From Sphingomonas sp. HMP6 (GTDB taxonomy: Bacteria > Pseudomonadota > Alphaproteobacteria > Sphingomonadales > Sphingomonadaceae), in contig NZ_AP022672.1 in assembly GCF_013374095.1 (NCBI RefSeq), positions 1,673,501 through 1,737,500 of the forward strand: 64,000 nt of DNA. The letters are read 5' to 3'. This document shows positions 21,142-29,913 of the stretch, one piece after another. The notes beneath the pieces are model-generated. The model had not been told where the DNA came from. It was given only the letters and a program-made list of their open reading frames with translations, and did no database searches. Every line of letters starts with the position of its first letter. The first letter of the stretch is position 1. Made by a program: the position numbers and the translations under genes.

Positions 21142-22755
21142 CTAGTCTACGTGCGCGGTGCCGGGCTTGGTTTCATCGAGCATGAAGACGGTGACGACCA
21201 GTGCCATCGCCACCACCGCGACGGTGTACCACAGCCCGGCATAAGGGTCCCCGGTCCGCGCGACGATCACCTGACTTATCAACGGCAGAAATCCGCCGAA
21301 ATAGCCCGTGCCGATATGGTAGGGGATCGACATCGAACTGTAGCGGATGCGCGGCGGAAACAGCTCGGTCAGCAACGCCGCGACCGGTCCATAGGTAATG
21401 CCCGACAGCGCACTCATCGCGAGGATCGCGATCAGGATCACGACGATGTTACCGGGGGACGGGATGACCGGTCTCAGGTCGTAACCACTCCGGGTCAGCG
21501 CTGCCTCCACCCCTTCATTGGTCATATCATTGACGCCGACCCCACCGACGAGAACGAGCGTCACCGGCGTATGCGCCTTGGTGTAGGGCACGCCCTTTTT
21601 CGACAGGAAATCGAGCAGCCGCCGACACTCGCTCGGCTTACCGGGAATCAGCTCATATTGGCAGGCGGGGCCCGAGACGACGACCGGCGCGCGCTTTGCC
21701 GCGCGGGCGAGTTCGGGATTGGCGGCAGCTCCCATCACCCAGAAGATCGGGAAGATCAGTACCAGCGTTAGCGCATAGCCGACCACGATCGGTGTTTTGC
21801 GCCCGACCCGGTCCGACAACCACCCGAAGAACACGAAGAAGCCCAACCCGCCAAGCGCACCGAACCCGACGATCAGCTGCGCCGCGGTTTCCTGCACGCG
21901 CATTGTGCCTTGCAGGAACGACAGCACCGTGAACATCGCGGTATACCAGATCACCGTCAGCCCCGCCGCAATGCCGAACAACGCAACGAACAGCCGCTTG
22001 AGATTGCCGGGATAGGTGAAGCTTTCGACGAACGGGTTTTTGGCTGTCTCGCCAGCCGCCTTCATCTTCTTGAACACGGGGCTTTCCGACAGTTTCAACC
22101 GCATCCACAATGACACCGCCAGCAGGACGAGCGAGAACAGGAACGGCACGCGCCAGCCCCATGCCTCCCACATCGCGGTCGGCATCAACCCTTTGGTCAG
22201 CAGCACGACGACGAGGCTGAGGATGAAGCCACCCGCTACGCTCGCCTGGATGAAGCTGGTGAAATAGCCGCTTTTGCCGGGCGGGGCATGTTCCGCCACG
22301 TAGATCGCTGCCCCGCCATATTCCCCGCCGAGTGCCAGCCCCTGCAGCACGCGCAGCCCAATGATGATGAAGGGCGCGGCCAGCCCGATCGCCGCTGCCG
22401 ATGGCACCATGCCGACCGCTGCGGTCGCCAGCCCCATGACGGTGATCGTCACCAGAAAGGTATATTTGCGGCCGAGCTTGTCGCCGAGAAACCCGAACAG
22501 GATCGCACCCAGCGGGCGAAACCCGAAGCCGACGGCAAACCCAGCCCAGGCGTATAGCGTCTGCAACAGCTCGTTTTGCGCGGGGAAGAACGTCCGCCCG
22601 ATGATCCCCGATGCGGCGAGCGTGCCGTAGATGAAGAAATCATACCATTCGAAGATGGTGCCGAGGGACGACGCTGTAATGACGAGCTGGATGTCCTTGC
22701 GGCTGGGCGATGTGCCCGTCTCCGCCCCCACATCGCCCGCCAAATTCGTCGTCAT
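21142..22755 (-). CDS. MFS transporter of the metabolite:H+ symporter (MHS) family
   Basis: The start at ATG 22755 has a GGGGGAC ribosome-binding site. The 537-residue protein has the MHS marks SLGTIFEWYDFFIYGTLA near the N-terminus, RPLGAILFGFLGDKLGRK, and GRKTPIVVGYAL after helix 8, plus about 12 hydrophobic segments. It is about 100 residues longer than typical. The extra sequence is a soluble insertion at about residues 345-420 containing two cysteines in ACQYELIPGKPSEC, placed between two late helices. Family members import carboxylates, osmolytes or shikimate with protons. It lies between the B12-uptake operon and alr, so the substrate is not obvious from context. Confidence 0.93.
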   Translation of the reverse strand: MTTNLAGDVGAETGTSPSRKDIQLVITASSLGTIFEWYDFFIYGTLAASGIIGRTFFPAQNELLQTLYAWAGFAVGFGFRPLGAILFGFLGDKLGRKYTFLVTITVMGLATAAVGMVPSAAAIGLAAPFIIIGLRVLQGLALGGEYGGAAIYVAEHAPPGKSGYFTSFIQASVAGGFILSLVVVLLTKGLMPTAMWEAWGWRVPFLFSLVLLAVSLWMRLKLSESPVFKKMKAAGETAKNPFVESFTYPGNLKRLFVALFGIAAGLTVIWYTAMFTVLSFLQGTMRVQETAAQLIVGFGALGGLGFFVFFGWLSDRVGRKTPIVVGYALTLVLIFPIFWVMGAAANPELARAAKRAPVVVSGPACQYELIPGKPSECRRLLDFLSKKGVPYTKAHTPVTLVLVGGVGVNDMTNEGVEAALTRSGYDLRPVIPSPGNIVVILIAILAMSALSGITYGPVAALLTELFPPRIRYSSMSIPYHIGTGYFGGFLPLISQVIVARTGDPYAGLWYTVAVVAMALVVTVFMLDETKPGTAHVD

Positions 22756-22811
22756 ACCGTCCCCCACCCTCGCCGCTGTTCCGGCGCGCCGCACGATACG
22801 GGGTTTGCGCC

Positions 22812-23600
22812 TTACGGCAAGGATGATCCGACCCGCCCGGTCGGCACGCATACCGGGCGACCGTCGGGATCATGCGAGACGCGCACTGCGATATCGAATA
22901 CCCGCGCGAGCATTTCGGCGGTCAGCACCTCGGCGGTCGGCCCGTGCGCAACGACCCGGCCGTGCTGAAGCAGCAGGACATCGTCGGCGATCCGTCCGGC
23001 GTGGAGCAAATCGTGCAGTACTACCGCAACGCCGCGCCCACGCGCCGCCACGCCGCGCAGTTGATCGAGTAGATCGAGCTGGTGCGCGGGATCGAGGCTC
23101 GCCATCGGCTCGTCGGCGAGCAGCCAGTCCGGCTCCCCCGCGAGCACGCGCGCAAGCAGGACGCGCGCGCGCTCGCCGCCCGACAGCGTCGCGATACCGC
23201 GATCGGCGAACTCTGCGGTCGCCGTCACGCCGAGCGCGTCATCGATCGCGGCACGGTCCGCTGGCCCCGCCGCGGCGAAGGGCGAACGATGCGCGGTACG
23301 ACCAAGCGCCACCACGTCGCGCACGCGCAAGTTCCAATGGACACGCGCTTCCTGCGGCAGATAGCCGATCAGGCGCGCCCGCTCGCGCGGGTCGAGCGTC
23401 GCGACCGCGCGATTGCCGATCGACACCGTGCCGTCGCTCGGGCTCAGCAACGCCGCCATCGCCTTCAGGAGCGTACTCTTGCCTGCACCGTTGGGCCCCA
23501 AAATCGCGGTCACTCGGCCCGGCCACAGCACCGCATCGACGCCGTCCAGCACTCGCCGACCGTCGAGCGTCACGCCAAGTTGGGTCAGGCTCAATTCCAC
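22812..23600 (-). CDS. btuD: Cobalamin ABC transporter, ATP-binding protein
   Basis: The frame is open further upstream, but the conserved domain starts at GTG 23600 (MELSLTQLGV), which overlaps the permease stop by ten bases. The 262-residue product has the Walker A GPNGAGKST (residues 35-43), the signature LSGGERARVLLARVL and the Walker B WLLADEPMASLD with the following His switch VVLHDLLHA. It energises B12 or haem-type import. The upstream permease, binding protein, receptor and cobalamin riboswitch point to vitamin B12. Its last bases overlap no other gene; the MHS transporter begins 57 bases later. Confidence 0.93.
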   Translation of the reverse strand: MELSLTQLGVTLDGRRVLDGVDAVLWPGRVTAILGPNGAGKSTLLKAMAALLSPSDGTVSIGNRAVATLDPRERARLIGYLPQEARVHWNLRVRDVVALGRTAHRSPFAAAGPADRAAIDDALGVTATAEFADRGIATLSGGERARVLLARVLAGEPDWLLADEPMASLDPAHQLDLLDQLRGVAARGRGVAVVLHDLLHAGRIADDVLLLQHGRVVAHGPTAEVLTAEMLARVFDIAVRVSHDPDGRPVCVPTGRVGSSLP

Positions 23601-24553
23601 GCGACGCGCCCCTTGAGCAGCAGCCACAGAAAGAACGGCGCACCGATGAGCGCCATCGCCACGCCCAGCCGCACTTCGCCTGCGCCGGGTATCAGGCGGC
23701 ACATGCTGTCGGCGATCAATACCAGTGCCGCGCCGCCGAGCGCGCTGGGGAGCAACAAGGCCGAGGGTCGCGCGCCGAACAGCGGACGCAGCAAATGCGG
23801 GACGATCAGCCCCACGAAACCGACCACGCCCGTTACCGCAACGCTCGCCCCGACGGTCAGCCCGGTGCCGAGCACGACCAGCGCCTGCACCCGCCCGAGC
23901 CGGATACCGAGGGAGCGCGCCGTGTCCTCGCCCAGGCTCAGCGCGTCGAGTGACGGGCCGGTCGCCGCCAGCACAACCGCGCCGAGCAGGAGGAACGGGA
24001 GCGCAACCAGCACGTCATCCATCCCACGATCGGTCAACGCACCCATCAGCCAGTCGATCACTTCGGCCACGGCATACGGGTTCGGCGCGATCGAGATGAC
24101 GAAAGCGGTCAGCGCGCCCGACAGGCTGGCAAGCACGGTTCCTGCCAAGATGAACTGGACCGCGCTCGCTTGCCGCCAGGTCAGCGCGGCGAGCAGCGCC
24201 ATCGATCCGCCCGCCGCCGCCATCGCGCAGACGAACACGACCAACGGATTACTGGCAATTCCAAGCACGATCGCCGTGACCGCGCCGAGCGCCGCGCTCG
24301 ACGACACGCCGACCACGCCCGGATCGGCGAGCGGGTTGCGCAAATATCCTTGCAGCACCGCCCCCGACAGGCCGAGCACCGCGCCGATCGCGAGACCCAG
24401 CACCGCGCGGGGCAAACGCAGTTCGAACAGGATCGCGGCGTTGGTGTCATGGCCGAACCAGCCGCTGGGCGGGATCCACAGCTTGCCCGCCATCAGCGAC
24501 AGCGCGAAGGAAGCGGCCATCAGCCCAACGAGCAGCGCGATCTTCCCTCTCAT
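23591..24553 (-). CDS. btuC: Cobalamin ABC transporter, permease (FecCD/BtuC family)
   Basis: About 320 residues from ATG 24553, which overlaps the stop codon of the binding-protein gene (ATGA), so translational coupling is likely. The protein has around ten hydrophobic helices, the FecCD hallmark RLPRAVLGLAIGAVLGLSGAV near residue 65 and GVVGFVGLIVPHLLRPLFG near residue 235, where the coupling helix contacts BtuD. It forms the inner-membrane channel of a type II ABC importer. An extra 21 codons upstream are open but overlap the previous gene. Confidence 0.94.
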   Translation of the reverse strand: MRGKIALLVGLMAASFALSLMAGKLWIPPSGWFGHDTNAAILFELRLPRAVLGLAIGAVLGLSGAVLQGYLRNPLADPGVVGVSSSAALGAVTAIVLGIASNPLVVFVCAMAAAGGSMALLAALTWRQASAVQFILAGTVLASLSGALTAFVISIAPNPYAVAEVIDWLMGALTDRGMDDVLVALPFLLLGAVVLAATGPSLDALSLGEDTARSLGIRLGRVQALVVLGTGLTVGASVAVTGVVGFVGLIVPHLLRPLFGARPSALLLPSALGGAALVLIADSMCRLIPGAGEVRLGVAMALIGAPFFLWLLLKGRVAWN

Positions 24554-25374
24554 GACTGGCCGCGCCGAAGCTGCGCCAACCGCGTGATAGCGGGGGCGAT
24601 CGTCGGGCCGCCGCAATTGATGAGCGTGCGCGCGAAGGTGGCGAAGCGGGTCGGCGCGTGCATTCGGGCCAGGACTTTGCTGCGCAGCATTGCGGGACGC
24701 GATGGGCCGGGAGTGAGGATCAGCGCCGGGGGATCCGCCGCGATCGTCTCCAGCGCGACGGTGGAAGTGTAAGGCAGCCCATAGTCCCGCGTGGCGTTGC
24801 GGAACCCGGCGTGCGTCAGCAGCTCGTCGAGCAAATTGCCGGGGCCATTCGCCAATGTGCCACCGATGAAGAGCAGAGCCGACGGTGCGGGTGCAGAGTC
24901 GCGCTGTTTGGCCCTTTCCAGCGCATCTTCGATCCGCGCGATCATCGCCGCGCCGCGTCTGGGCTGGCCGACGGCGTCGGCGACCAAGGCGATCTGTGCT
25001 TCGCTCGCCGCCACCGTCGCGGGGGAATCGAGCAGCAGCGTCTTCAATCCGGCGCGGTCATACGCGGTGCGGGTGGCGAGTGGCGTGAAGCTCGACGTGA
25101 CAACTAGCGCCGGCCGCAACGCGATCACTTCCTCCGCCGTGCCCGCCGTTACCCGAAAGCGCCGCGCAACGTCGAGTGGCAGCGAGGTTGCCGCCGGATC
25201 ATGCGAGTATTGGCTGATCGCGGTCAGCCGCTCGGGCGCGAGTTCGACCAGCATCGCGTCCGCGCACGGATTGGTCGAAACGATGCCACCCAAGTTTGGC
25301 CCGCCGCTCACCGACACGCGCGCCGGGGCAGCGCACCCGGCAAGCATCACGGCGAGCAGCGGGACCAGCCGCAT
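24550..25374 (-). CDS. btuF: Cobalamin ABC transporter, periplasmic binding lipoprotein
   Basis: The start at ATG 25374 shares one base with the btuB stop codon (TGATG). The 274-residue protein has a lipoprotein signal (LAVMLAGC, Cys14), so it is probably membrane-anchored. The cluster III binding-protein fold is visible in GGIVSTNPCADAMLVELAPERLTAISQ and in VVTSSFTPLATR. Such proteins capture corrinoid or siderophore and deliver it to BtuC. The open frame extends well beyond this start but would lie inside the receptor gene in another frame, so it is discarded. Its position between receptor and permease, downstream of a B12 riboswitch, supports corrinoid binding. Confidence 0.9.
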   Translation of the reverse strand: MRLVPLLAVMLAGCAAPARVSVSGGPNLGGIVSTNPCADAMLVELAPERLTAISQYSHDPAATSLPLDVARRFRVTAGTAEEVIALRPALVVTSSFTPLATRTAYDRAGLKTLLLDSPATVAASEAQIALVADAVGQPRRGAAMIARIEDALERAKQRDSAPAPSALLFIGGTLANGPGNLLDELLTHAGFRNATRDYGLPYTSTVALETIAADPPALILTPGPSRPAMLRSKVLARMHAPTRFATFARTLINCGGPTIAPAITRLAQLRRGQS

Positions 25375-27326
25375 CAATCGAGTTTCACGCGGATGCCGCC
25401 AAACGCCGCGCGGCCGTCGGTGCCGTAATTGGCGACGGTGCGGTATTTTTCGTCGAACGCATTGTCGATCCGGCCATAGACCGACAACCGCCGCCCGATC
25501 GCCATTTCCGCACGGAAGCCCGCCAGCACGTATCCGTCGAGCCGAACGGTGTTGCCGGCATTGTCGAAACTGTCGCCGACATGGCTGACGGTACCGCCGA
25601 TCGAAAGGCCGAACGGGAAGCGGTAATCGCCCGACAGGCTGACCGTCTGCTTCGGGCGACGCGCCAGATCCTTGCCGAGATTGGCACCCGACGAACGGTT
25701 CTTCGCGTCGATATACGAATAATTCCCCGTCACCGTCAGCGCCTCGACCGGACGCACTGCCAGTTCGACCTCGACCCCCTCGGCGCTTGCCTTGGCGATG
25801 TTGTTGTAGACGCCGAACGGGCGCTGATAGCAAATCGAGCTCATCACCGTGACATTCGCCGCCGGGCACGATGCGAAATCGATCTGGTTGCGCGTATCAC
25901 GGTGGAAATAGGTCACGCTTGCGCTCACCTGATTGCCGAGCAGCCGTTGCTGGATGCCGACATCGTAGCTGCGCGCGGTCTCGGGCGCGAGCCGGGTGTT
26001 CCCGTAAAAGCTGTAGAGTTGATACAGCGTCGGGGCCTTGAATCCCTCGCCATAGCTCGCCCGGAACGTCGTGCCGGTGTCGAGCGCGAGCGCAGCGTCC
26101 GCGCCAAAGGTGGTACGGGTGCCAAACGTGCGGTGATCGTCATGCCGTACGCCGCCGGTGATGGTCAGTTGGCGGATCGGTGTGACGATCGCCTCGCCGT
26201 AAACCGAGGTGATCGCAGTCGAGGCGAAAGTGCTGCCGTCGTTGAAGCGGCTATTTTCATGTTCGACCCCGCCGACGATGCGGACTTGGTCGACAATTTT
26301 GAAATCGCCCTGGTATTCGAACCGCTCGGTTCGCCCGCGCGAGAAAAACGACACCGGCGTGCTGGGCGCATCGAAATTGTCTCGCTTGATATCCGCGATG
26401 GTGAAGGCGATCCGGTTGCGGAAGCGGTCGTCGAGCAGATTGGCGTGCGCGCCGACATAGCCATAGGCTTCCTTCGCGGTCGAATAGGCCGGGCTGTCCG
26501 ACACGACATAATTGGGTGCGGGGAAGGCCGCGTCATATTGCGTCCGGCTGTCGGCATAATAGCCGCGCAGGTCGATGCCGATTCCGGGGGCCACTTCAAG
26601 CCCGACCTTGCCGGTCGCGCCATATTGGCGAAAGCCGTCCCGCTCGGTGCCATTGGCGGCCGCGGATATCCCGTCGGTGCGCGTATAGCCGCCGTTGAAC
26701 GACGCGGTCAGTGGCCCCGTGCCGCCCGACAGGCCCGCATTTGCATACACCGAGTCATGCGACCCATATTCGATCCGGCCGCGCGCCTGCAGCCCTTCTG
26801 TCGGGGATGCGGTGACGATGTTGACTACCCCGCCGATCGCCTGGCTGCCCCAGGGTACCGAATTCGGCCCGCGCAAAACCTCGATCCGGTCGATCGATCC
26901 GGCGAGCAAGGTGCCGAAATCGAACGCGCCGCCCGGGGAAGACGGGTCATTGACGCGAATGCCGTCGATAATCGTCAAAGTTTGTTCGCCCTCTGCGCCG
27001 CGGATGCGAACAGCCGTTACGGTCCCGATACCACCCGTGCGCGTTACGGTGACGCCGGGCGTCGTGGCGAGCAGATCGGACAGCACGATGGTCTGGCGGC
27101 GCTCGATTTCGGCGCGCGTCAGGACGGTGACGGCCTGTCCCACTTGATAGCTATATTGCGGCACGCGCGCCGCGACGATGATGTCGGGTTCGATCCGGCT
27201 GTCGGCGATGACGATGTCGTTGGTGGCGTCCGTGTCGGTCGCCACTGATGGCGTGGTTTGCGCCTGCGCCGTCCCGGCAAGGCCGAAAGCCAAAGCGGCG
27301 GGAAGAATTTTTCGGTAGTGTATCAT
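25374..27326 (-). CDS. btuB: TonB-dependent vitamin B12 receptor BtuB
   Basis: The 650-residue outer-membrane receptor starts at ATG 27326 (MIHYRKILPAALAFGLAGTA), with a clear signal peptide cleaved near AQA. The TonB-box-like stretch DIIVAARVP is followed by the plug domain (VRIRGAEGEQTLTIIDGIRVND, IEVLRGPNSVPWGSQAIGGVVNI, cited as approximate regions 100-175) and the barrel ending in RVKLD with a terminal hydrophobic pattern. The size is close to E. coli BtuB. It is the first gene after a cobalamin riboswitch and is followed by an ABC importer, so import of B12 across the outer membrane is strongly supported. Confidence 0.93.
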   Translation of the reverse strand: MIHYRKILPAALAFGLAGTAQAQTTPSVATDTDATNDIVIADSRIEPDIIVAARVPQYSYQVGQAVTVLTRAEIERRQTIVLSDLLATTPGVTVTRTGGIGTVTAVRIRGAEGEQTLTIIDGIRVNDPSSPGGAFDFGTLLAGSIDRIEVLRGPNSVPWGSQAIGGVVNIVTASPTEGLQARGRIEYGSHDSVYANAGLSGGTGPLTASFNGGYTRTDGISAAANGTERDGFRQYGATGKVGLEVAPGIGIDLRGYYADSRTQYDAAFPAPNYVVSDSPAYSTAKEAYGYVGAHANLLDDRFRNRIAFTIADIKRDNFDAPSTPVSFFSRGRTERFEYQGDFKIVDQVRIVGGVEHENSRFNDGSTFASTAITSVYGEAIVTPIRQLTITGGVRHDDHRTFGTRTTFGADAALALDTGTTFRASYGEGFKAPTLYQLYSFYGNTRLAPETARSYDVGIQQRLLGNQVSASVTYFHRDTRNQIDFASCPAANVTVMSSICYQRPFGVYNNIAKASAEGVEVELAVRPVEALTVTGNYSYIDAKNRSSGANLGKDLARRPKQTVSLSGDYRFPFGLSIGGTVSHVGDSFDNAGNTVRLDGYVLAGFRAEMAIGRRLSVYGRIDNAFDEKYRTVANYGTDGRAAFGGIRVKLD

Positions 27327-27454
27327 GACGTTACCCTCAAAGAGGGCCAGAACGCCGGACGCGCCGGTGCGGCGACGCCCGGAGCAATGGCCCCGGTTCC
27401 GTCGTTCGCTCGAGGTTTCGCCTCGTCCGCACGGTTCACCCGCCCGCGCAGTGG

Positions 27455-27645
27455 ATCGACCGTGAGGGGCAGGTCTCCTGGCTCCCGGGTCGCTGCTGAC
27501 GTGCCGCCTTCCCAGGTCGGCGAAGACCCAGTGGCATAATGGCGCGCCGGCTATCCGGTCACAGTTGCGGGGGCAGCACCGGTCTTGCAAGGTCGCCCCC
27601 ACGCACCGGTTTCCCTATTGATCCCGTCTCCGGGAACCCTTCACT
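27455..27645 (-). promoter_or_regulatory. Cobalamin (AdoCbl) riboswitch upstream of btuB
   Basis: Read on the minus strand, the leader contains in order ATAGGGAAACCGGTG (27599-27613 region), CTGCCCCCGCAACTGTGA, CCACTGGG, GGGAAGGCG and the B12 box GCCAGGAGACCTGCC (27468-27482 region). These are the invariant elements of the cobalamin riboswitch in correct order and spacing. It ends about 130 bases before the btuB start. The expected behaviour is repression of btuBFCD when adenosylcobalamin is abundant. Confidence 0.96.
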
Positions 27646-27723
27646 AGGATCGCTTAGGGTTGCGACGCAGCACACGCAAGAAAGAAAAAGGCGTGCGCGG
27701 CGCGTAACCAAGTCTTGTCACCT

Positions 27724-27731
27724 CCTATATT
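27724..27731 (+). promoter_or_regulatory. CCTATATT promoter-like octamer upstream of small ORF
   Basis: The octamer matches the one before the globin-coupled MCP (34397) exactly and lies 58 bases before ATG 27790. No clear -35 partner. Confidence 0.3.
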
Positions 27732-27789
27732 AACTGGGAATCCAAGCGTGGTCATAAGAAGATGACACGCTTCGACAGGAGCAACCGGG

Positions 27790-27933
27790 ATGAGGGTTCG
27801 ATCGACAAACCACCTTGCTGCCGGGCATCCGCGCCATAAACCTCCGTTTCCGCCGGGAACGGGTGTGTTGATTGCCGGTGCCGCGTCGTTGCTGATGTGG
27901 GCGATTATTGCCGGGATCGCCGTTATCGTCTGA
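27790..27933 (+). CDS. Small single-span membrane peptide, hypothetical
   Basis: A 47-codon frame (MRVRSTNHLAAGHPRHKPPF...) with an AGGAG ribosome-binding site eight bases upstream. The basic, proline-rich N-terminal half is followed by one hydrophobic helix (VLIAGAASLLMWAIIAGIAV) and the stop, which is the pattern of a small inner-membrane protein with cytoplasmic N-terminus. I do not recognise a family. It lies in the 390-base stretch between the B12 riboswitch and the cNMP/FAD reductase gene, which otherwise appears empty. Confidence 0.5.
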   Translation: MRVRSTNHLAAGHPRHKPPFPPGTGVLIAGAASLLMWAIIAGIAVIV

Positions 27934-28039
27934 CGGCGCCGCGTTCTGCCTGCCCAGTCACCGAGCGCACCACTGCGCCGCTTGACGTGGCACCGGATTC
28001 GATGTGGATCGAGCCAACCGAACATAGGGGTGGCTCAGC

Positions 28040-29662
28040 ATGGAAACGATCGGCGGCGACCTTCGCCACATGCAGCGGACGCCCTTGTCCGAAAGCCATG
28101 TCGCAGCGCTCCGTGCCGCTGGATCGATCGTCCGCTATCCCGCCGGCACCTTTTTGTCGCGCCCCGGCACGCCTGCTGATCGCTTCACCTATGTCCTCTC
28201 GGGCGAGGTGGAGGTGGTCAATCTCTATACCGACGAACGCCATTTGCCCTCCACGCTCGGCCCGGCGCAATTCATGGGAGAAATTTCTTTTTTGAACGGG
28301 GGCAATTGGTCAATGCCGCTGCGTGCGACGGTCGATACCGAAGTGATCGAGGTACCGCGCGAGATAATGCTGACGCTGATGTCGCAAATCCCTGAAATGT
28401 CCGACATCGTGATTTCGGTGTTATCGGCCCGGCGGCGGCGGCAGCTCGATGACCATGACGGCGCGCTTATCCTGATCGGCGAGGAGGCCGATCGCGAGAT
28501 CCGCCGGATCGCGGAATTCGCCAGCCGCAACCGCATTCCCTATTCCGCGATCGCGCTCGATACGGACGAAGCGAGGGCGATGGCGCAGAATTGCGGGATC
28601 ACGCTGACCGGCCCGTGCGTCATTTTCGGGCGCGAGATGGTGCCCGATCCGACCCCGCAAACCGTCGCGCGCCTGCTCGGCCTAAACCGCGATCTGGCCG
28701 AGGAAGCCGTGTTCGATGTGCTGATCGTCGGCGGCGGCCCCGCCGGCGTGGCGGCGGGTGTCTACGCCGGCGCCGAGGGCCTGTAAGCACTCGTCATCGA
28801 AGATGTGGCGATCGGCGGCCAGGCGGGCACATCGTCCAGAATCGAAAACTACATGGGCTTTCCGACCGGGATATCAGGCGCCGATCTGGTCTGGCGGGGC
28901 GAGGTTCAGGCGATGAAGTTCGGCACGCGCTTCGCCATGCCGTGCCGCGTCAGCCTGCTCGAACGGTTGGACGATGGCACCTTCTGCGCAACGCTCGACA
29001 CCGGCAACCGCGTACGCGGTCGCTCCGTGGTGGTGGCGACCGGCGTGCAATATCGCCGCCTGCCGATCGCACGGCTTGAGGTGTTGGAGGGCGCAGGCAT
29101 CTATTATGCGGCGACCGAAATCGAAGCGCGCTATTGCCGGGGAACCGAAGCGATCGTGATTGGTGGCGGCAATTCCGCTGGCCAGGCCGCGATGTTCCTG
29201 AGCCGCGCGGCCAGCCGCGTCCGGCTCCTGGTGCGCGGCACTTCGCTCGCCGCGTCGATGTCGAATTACCTCTCCAGCCGCCTTGAAGCCGATCCGGCGA
29301 TCACGATCCACTATCAGGCCGAGGTCAGCGAGCTCCATGGCGAGGATCAGTTGGACGGCGTGACGATCCGCAATGCGGTGACCGGCGCGACCGAAACCGT
29401 CGCGACGCGCGCCGTTTTCGTCATGGTCGGCGCGGCCCCCAATACGGCGTGGCTGTCCGGCCTGGTGGAACTCGACGAAAAGGGCTTCGTGCTGACCGGA
29501 CCCGATGTGCATACCGCGTCTCCGTTCGCAACGTCGCATCCGGGTATCTTCGCGGTAGGCGACGTTCGCGCCGGATCGGTCAAGCGCGTCGCATCGTCAG
29601 TGGGCGAGGGGTCGGTCGTTATCTCAAAGGTATGGGAATATTTGACCGCCAGTGCGGGCTGA
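28040..29662 (+). pseudogene. cNMP-binding domain/thioredoxin-reductase-like FAD protein split by an in-frame TAA
   Basis: A single reading frame of 540 codons runs from ATG 28040 to TGA 29662 except for one TAA at 28784-28786 (codon 249). The N-terminal part (residues ~15-130) is a cyclic-nucleotide-binding (CRP-like) fold with FMGEISFLNGG and PLRATVDTEVIEVPRE. A thioredoxin-like segment (residues ~140-215) precedes the FAD domain with VLIVGGGPAGVAAG just before the stop. After the stop, the frame continues without loss: GGQAGTSSRIENYMGFPTGISG, VIGGGNSAGQAA and GIFAVGDVRAGSVKRVAS are all conserved. The redox CxxC of true thioredoxin reductases is absent, as in this family. The break could be a recent nonsense mutation, a sequencing error or readthrough. 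Confidence 0.88.
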
Positions 29663-29913
29663 ATGTTGCTCCAAACAGCACGTAGGTGACCGCTCCGACA
29701 ACAGCTTAATGAGACATTGTACCATCGCCTTGCGTCAAATATTGAAATTTGACTCAAGACACAATTGACGCTGTCGGACCCGATACCTGCTCAAGAATTT
29801 ACAATGAAGATCTCGTTGCGGCAGCGCTCTATCTTTTAGTTTGCAGAAGGCGTTTTAAGCGCGGTAGTCTCTCCTTAAGTATCGCGTTGTTTTGCGTCAT
29901 CGGGGGCCGCATT

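Noticed and set aside
25296..27248. 650-codon plus-strand frame opposite btuB/btuF
   Set aside because: Antisense to a clear TonB receptor; no recognisable domain.
27654..28025. 123-codon minus-strand frame upstream of the B12 riboswitch
   Set aside because: No ribosome-binding site, overlaps the plus-strand small peptide candidate and would place coding sequence over the likely btu promoter.
29749..29913. Extended N-terminus of the FixL-like kinase from TTG 29749
   Set aside because: The extra 55 codons lack a ribosome-binding site and are unusually AT-rich and basic; GTG 29914 is preferred.
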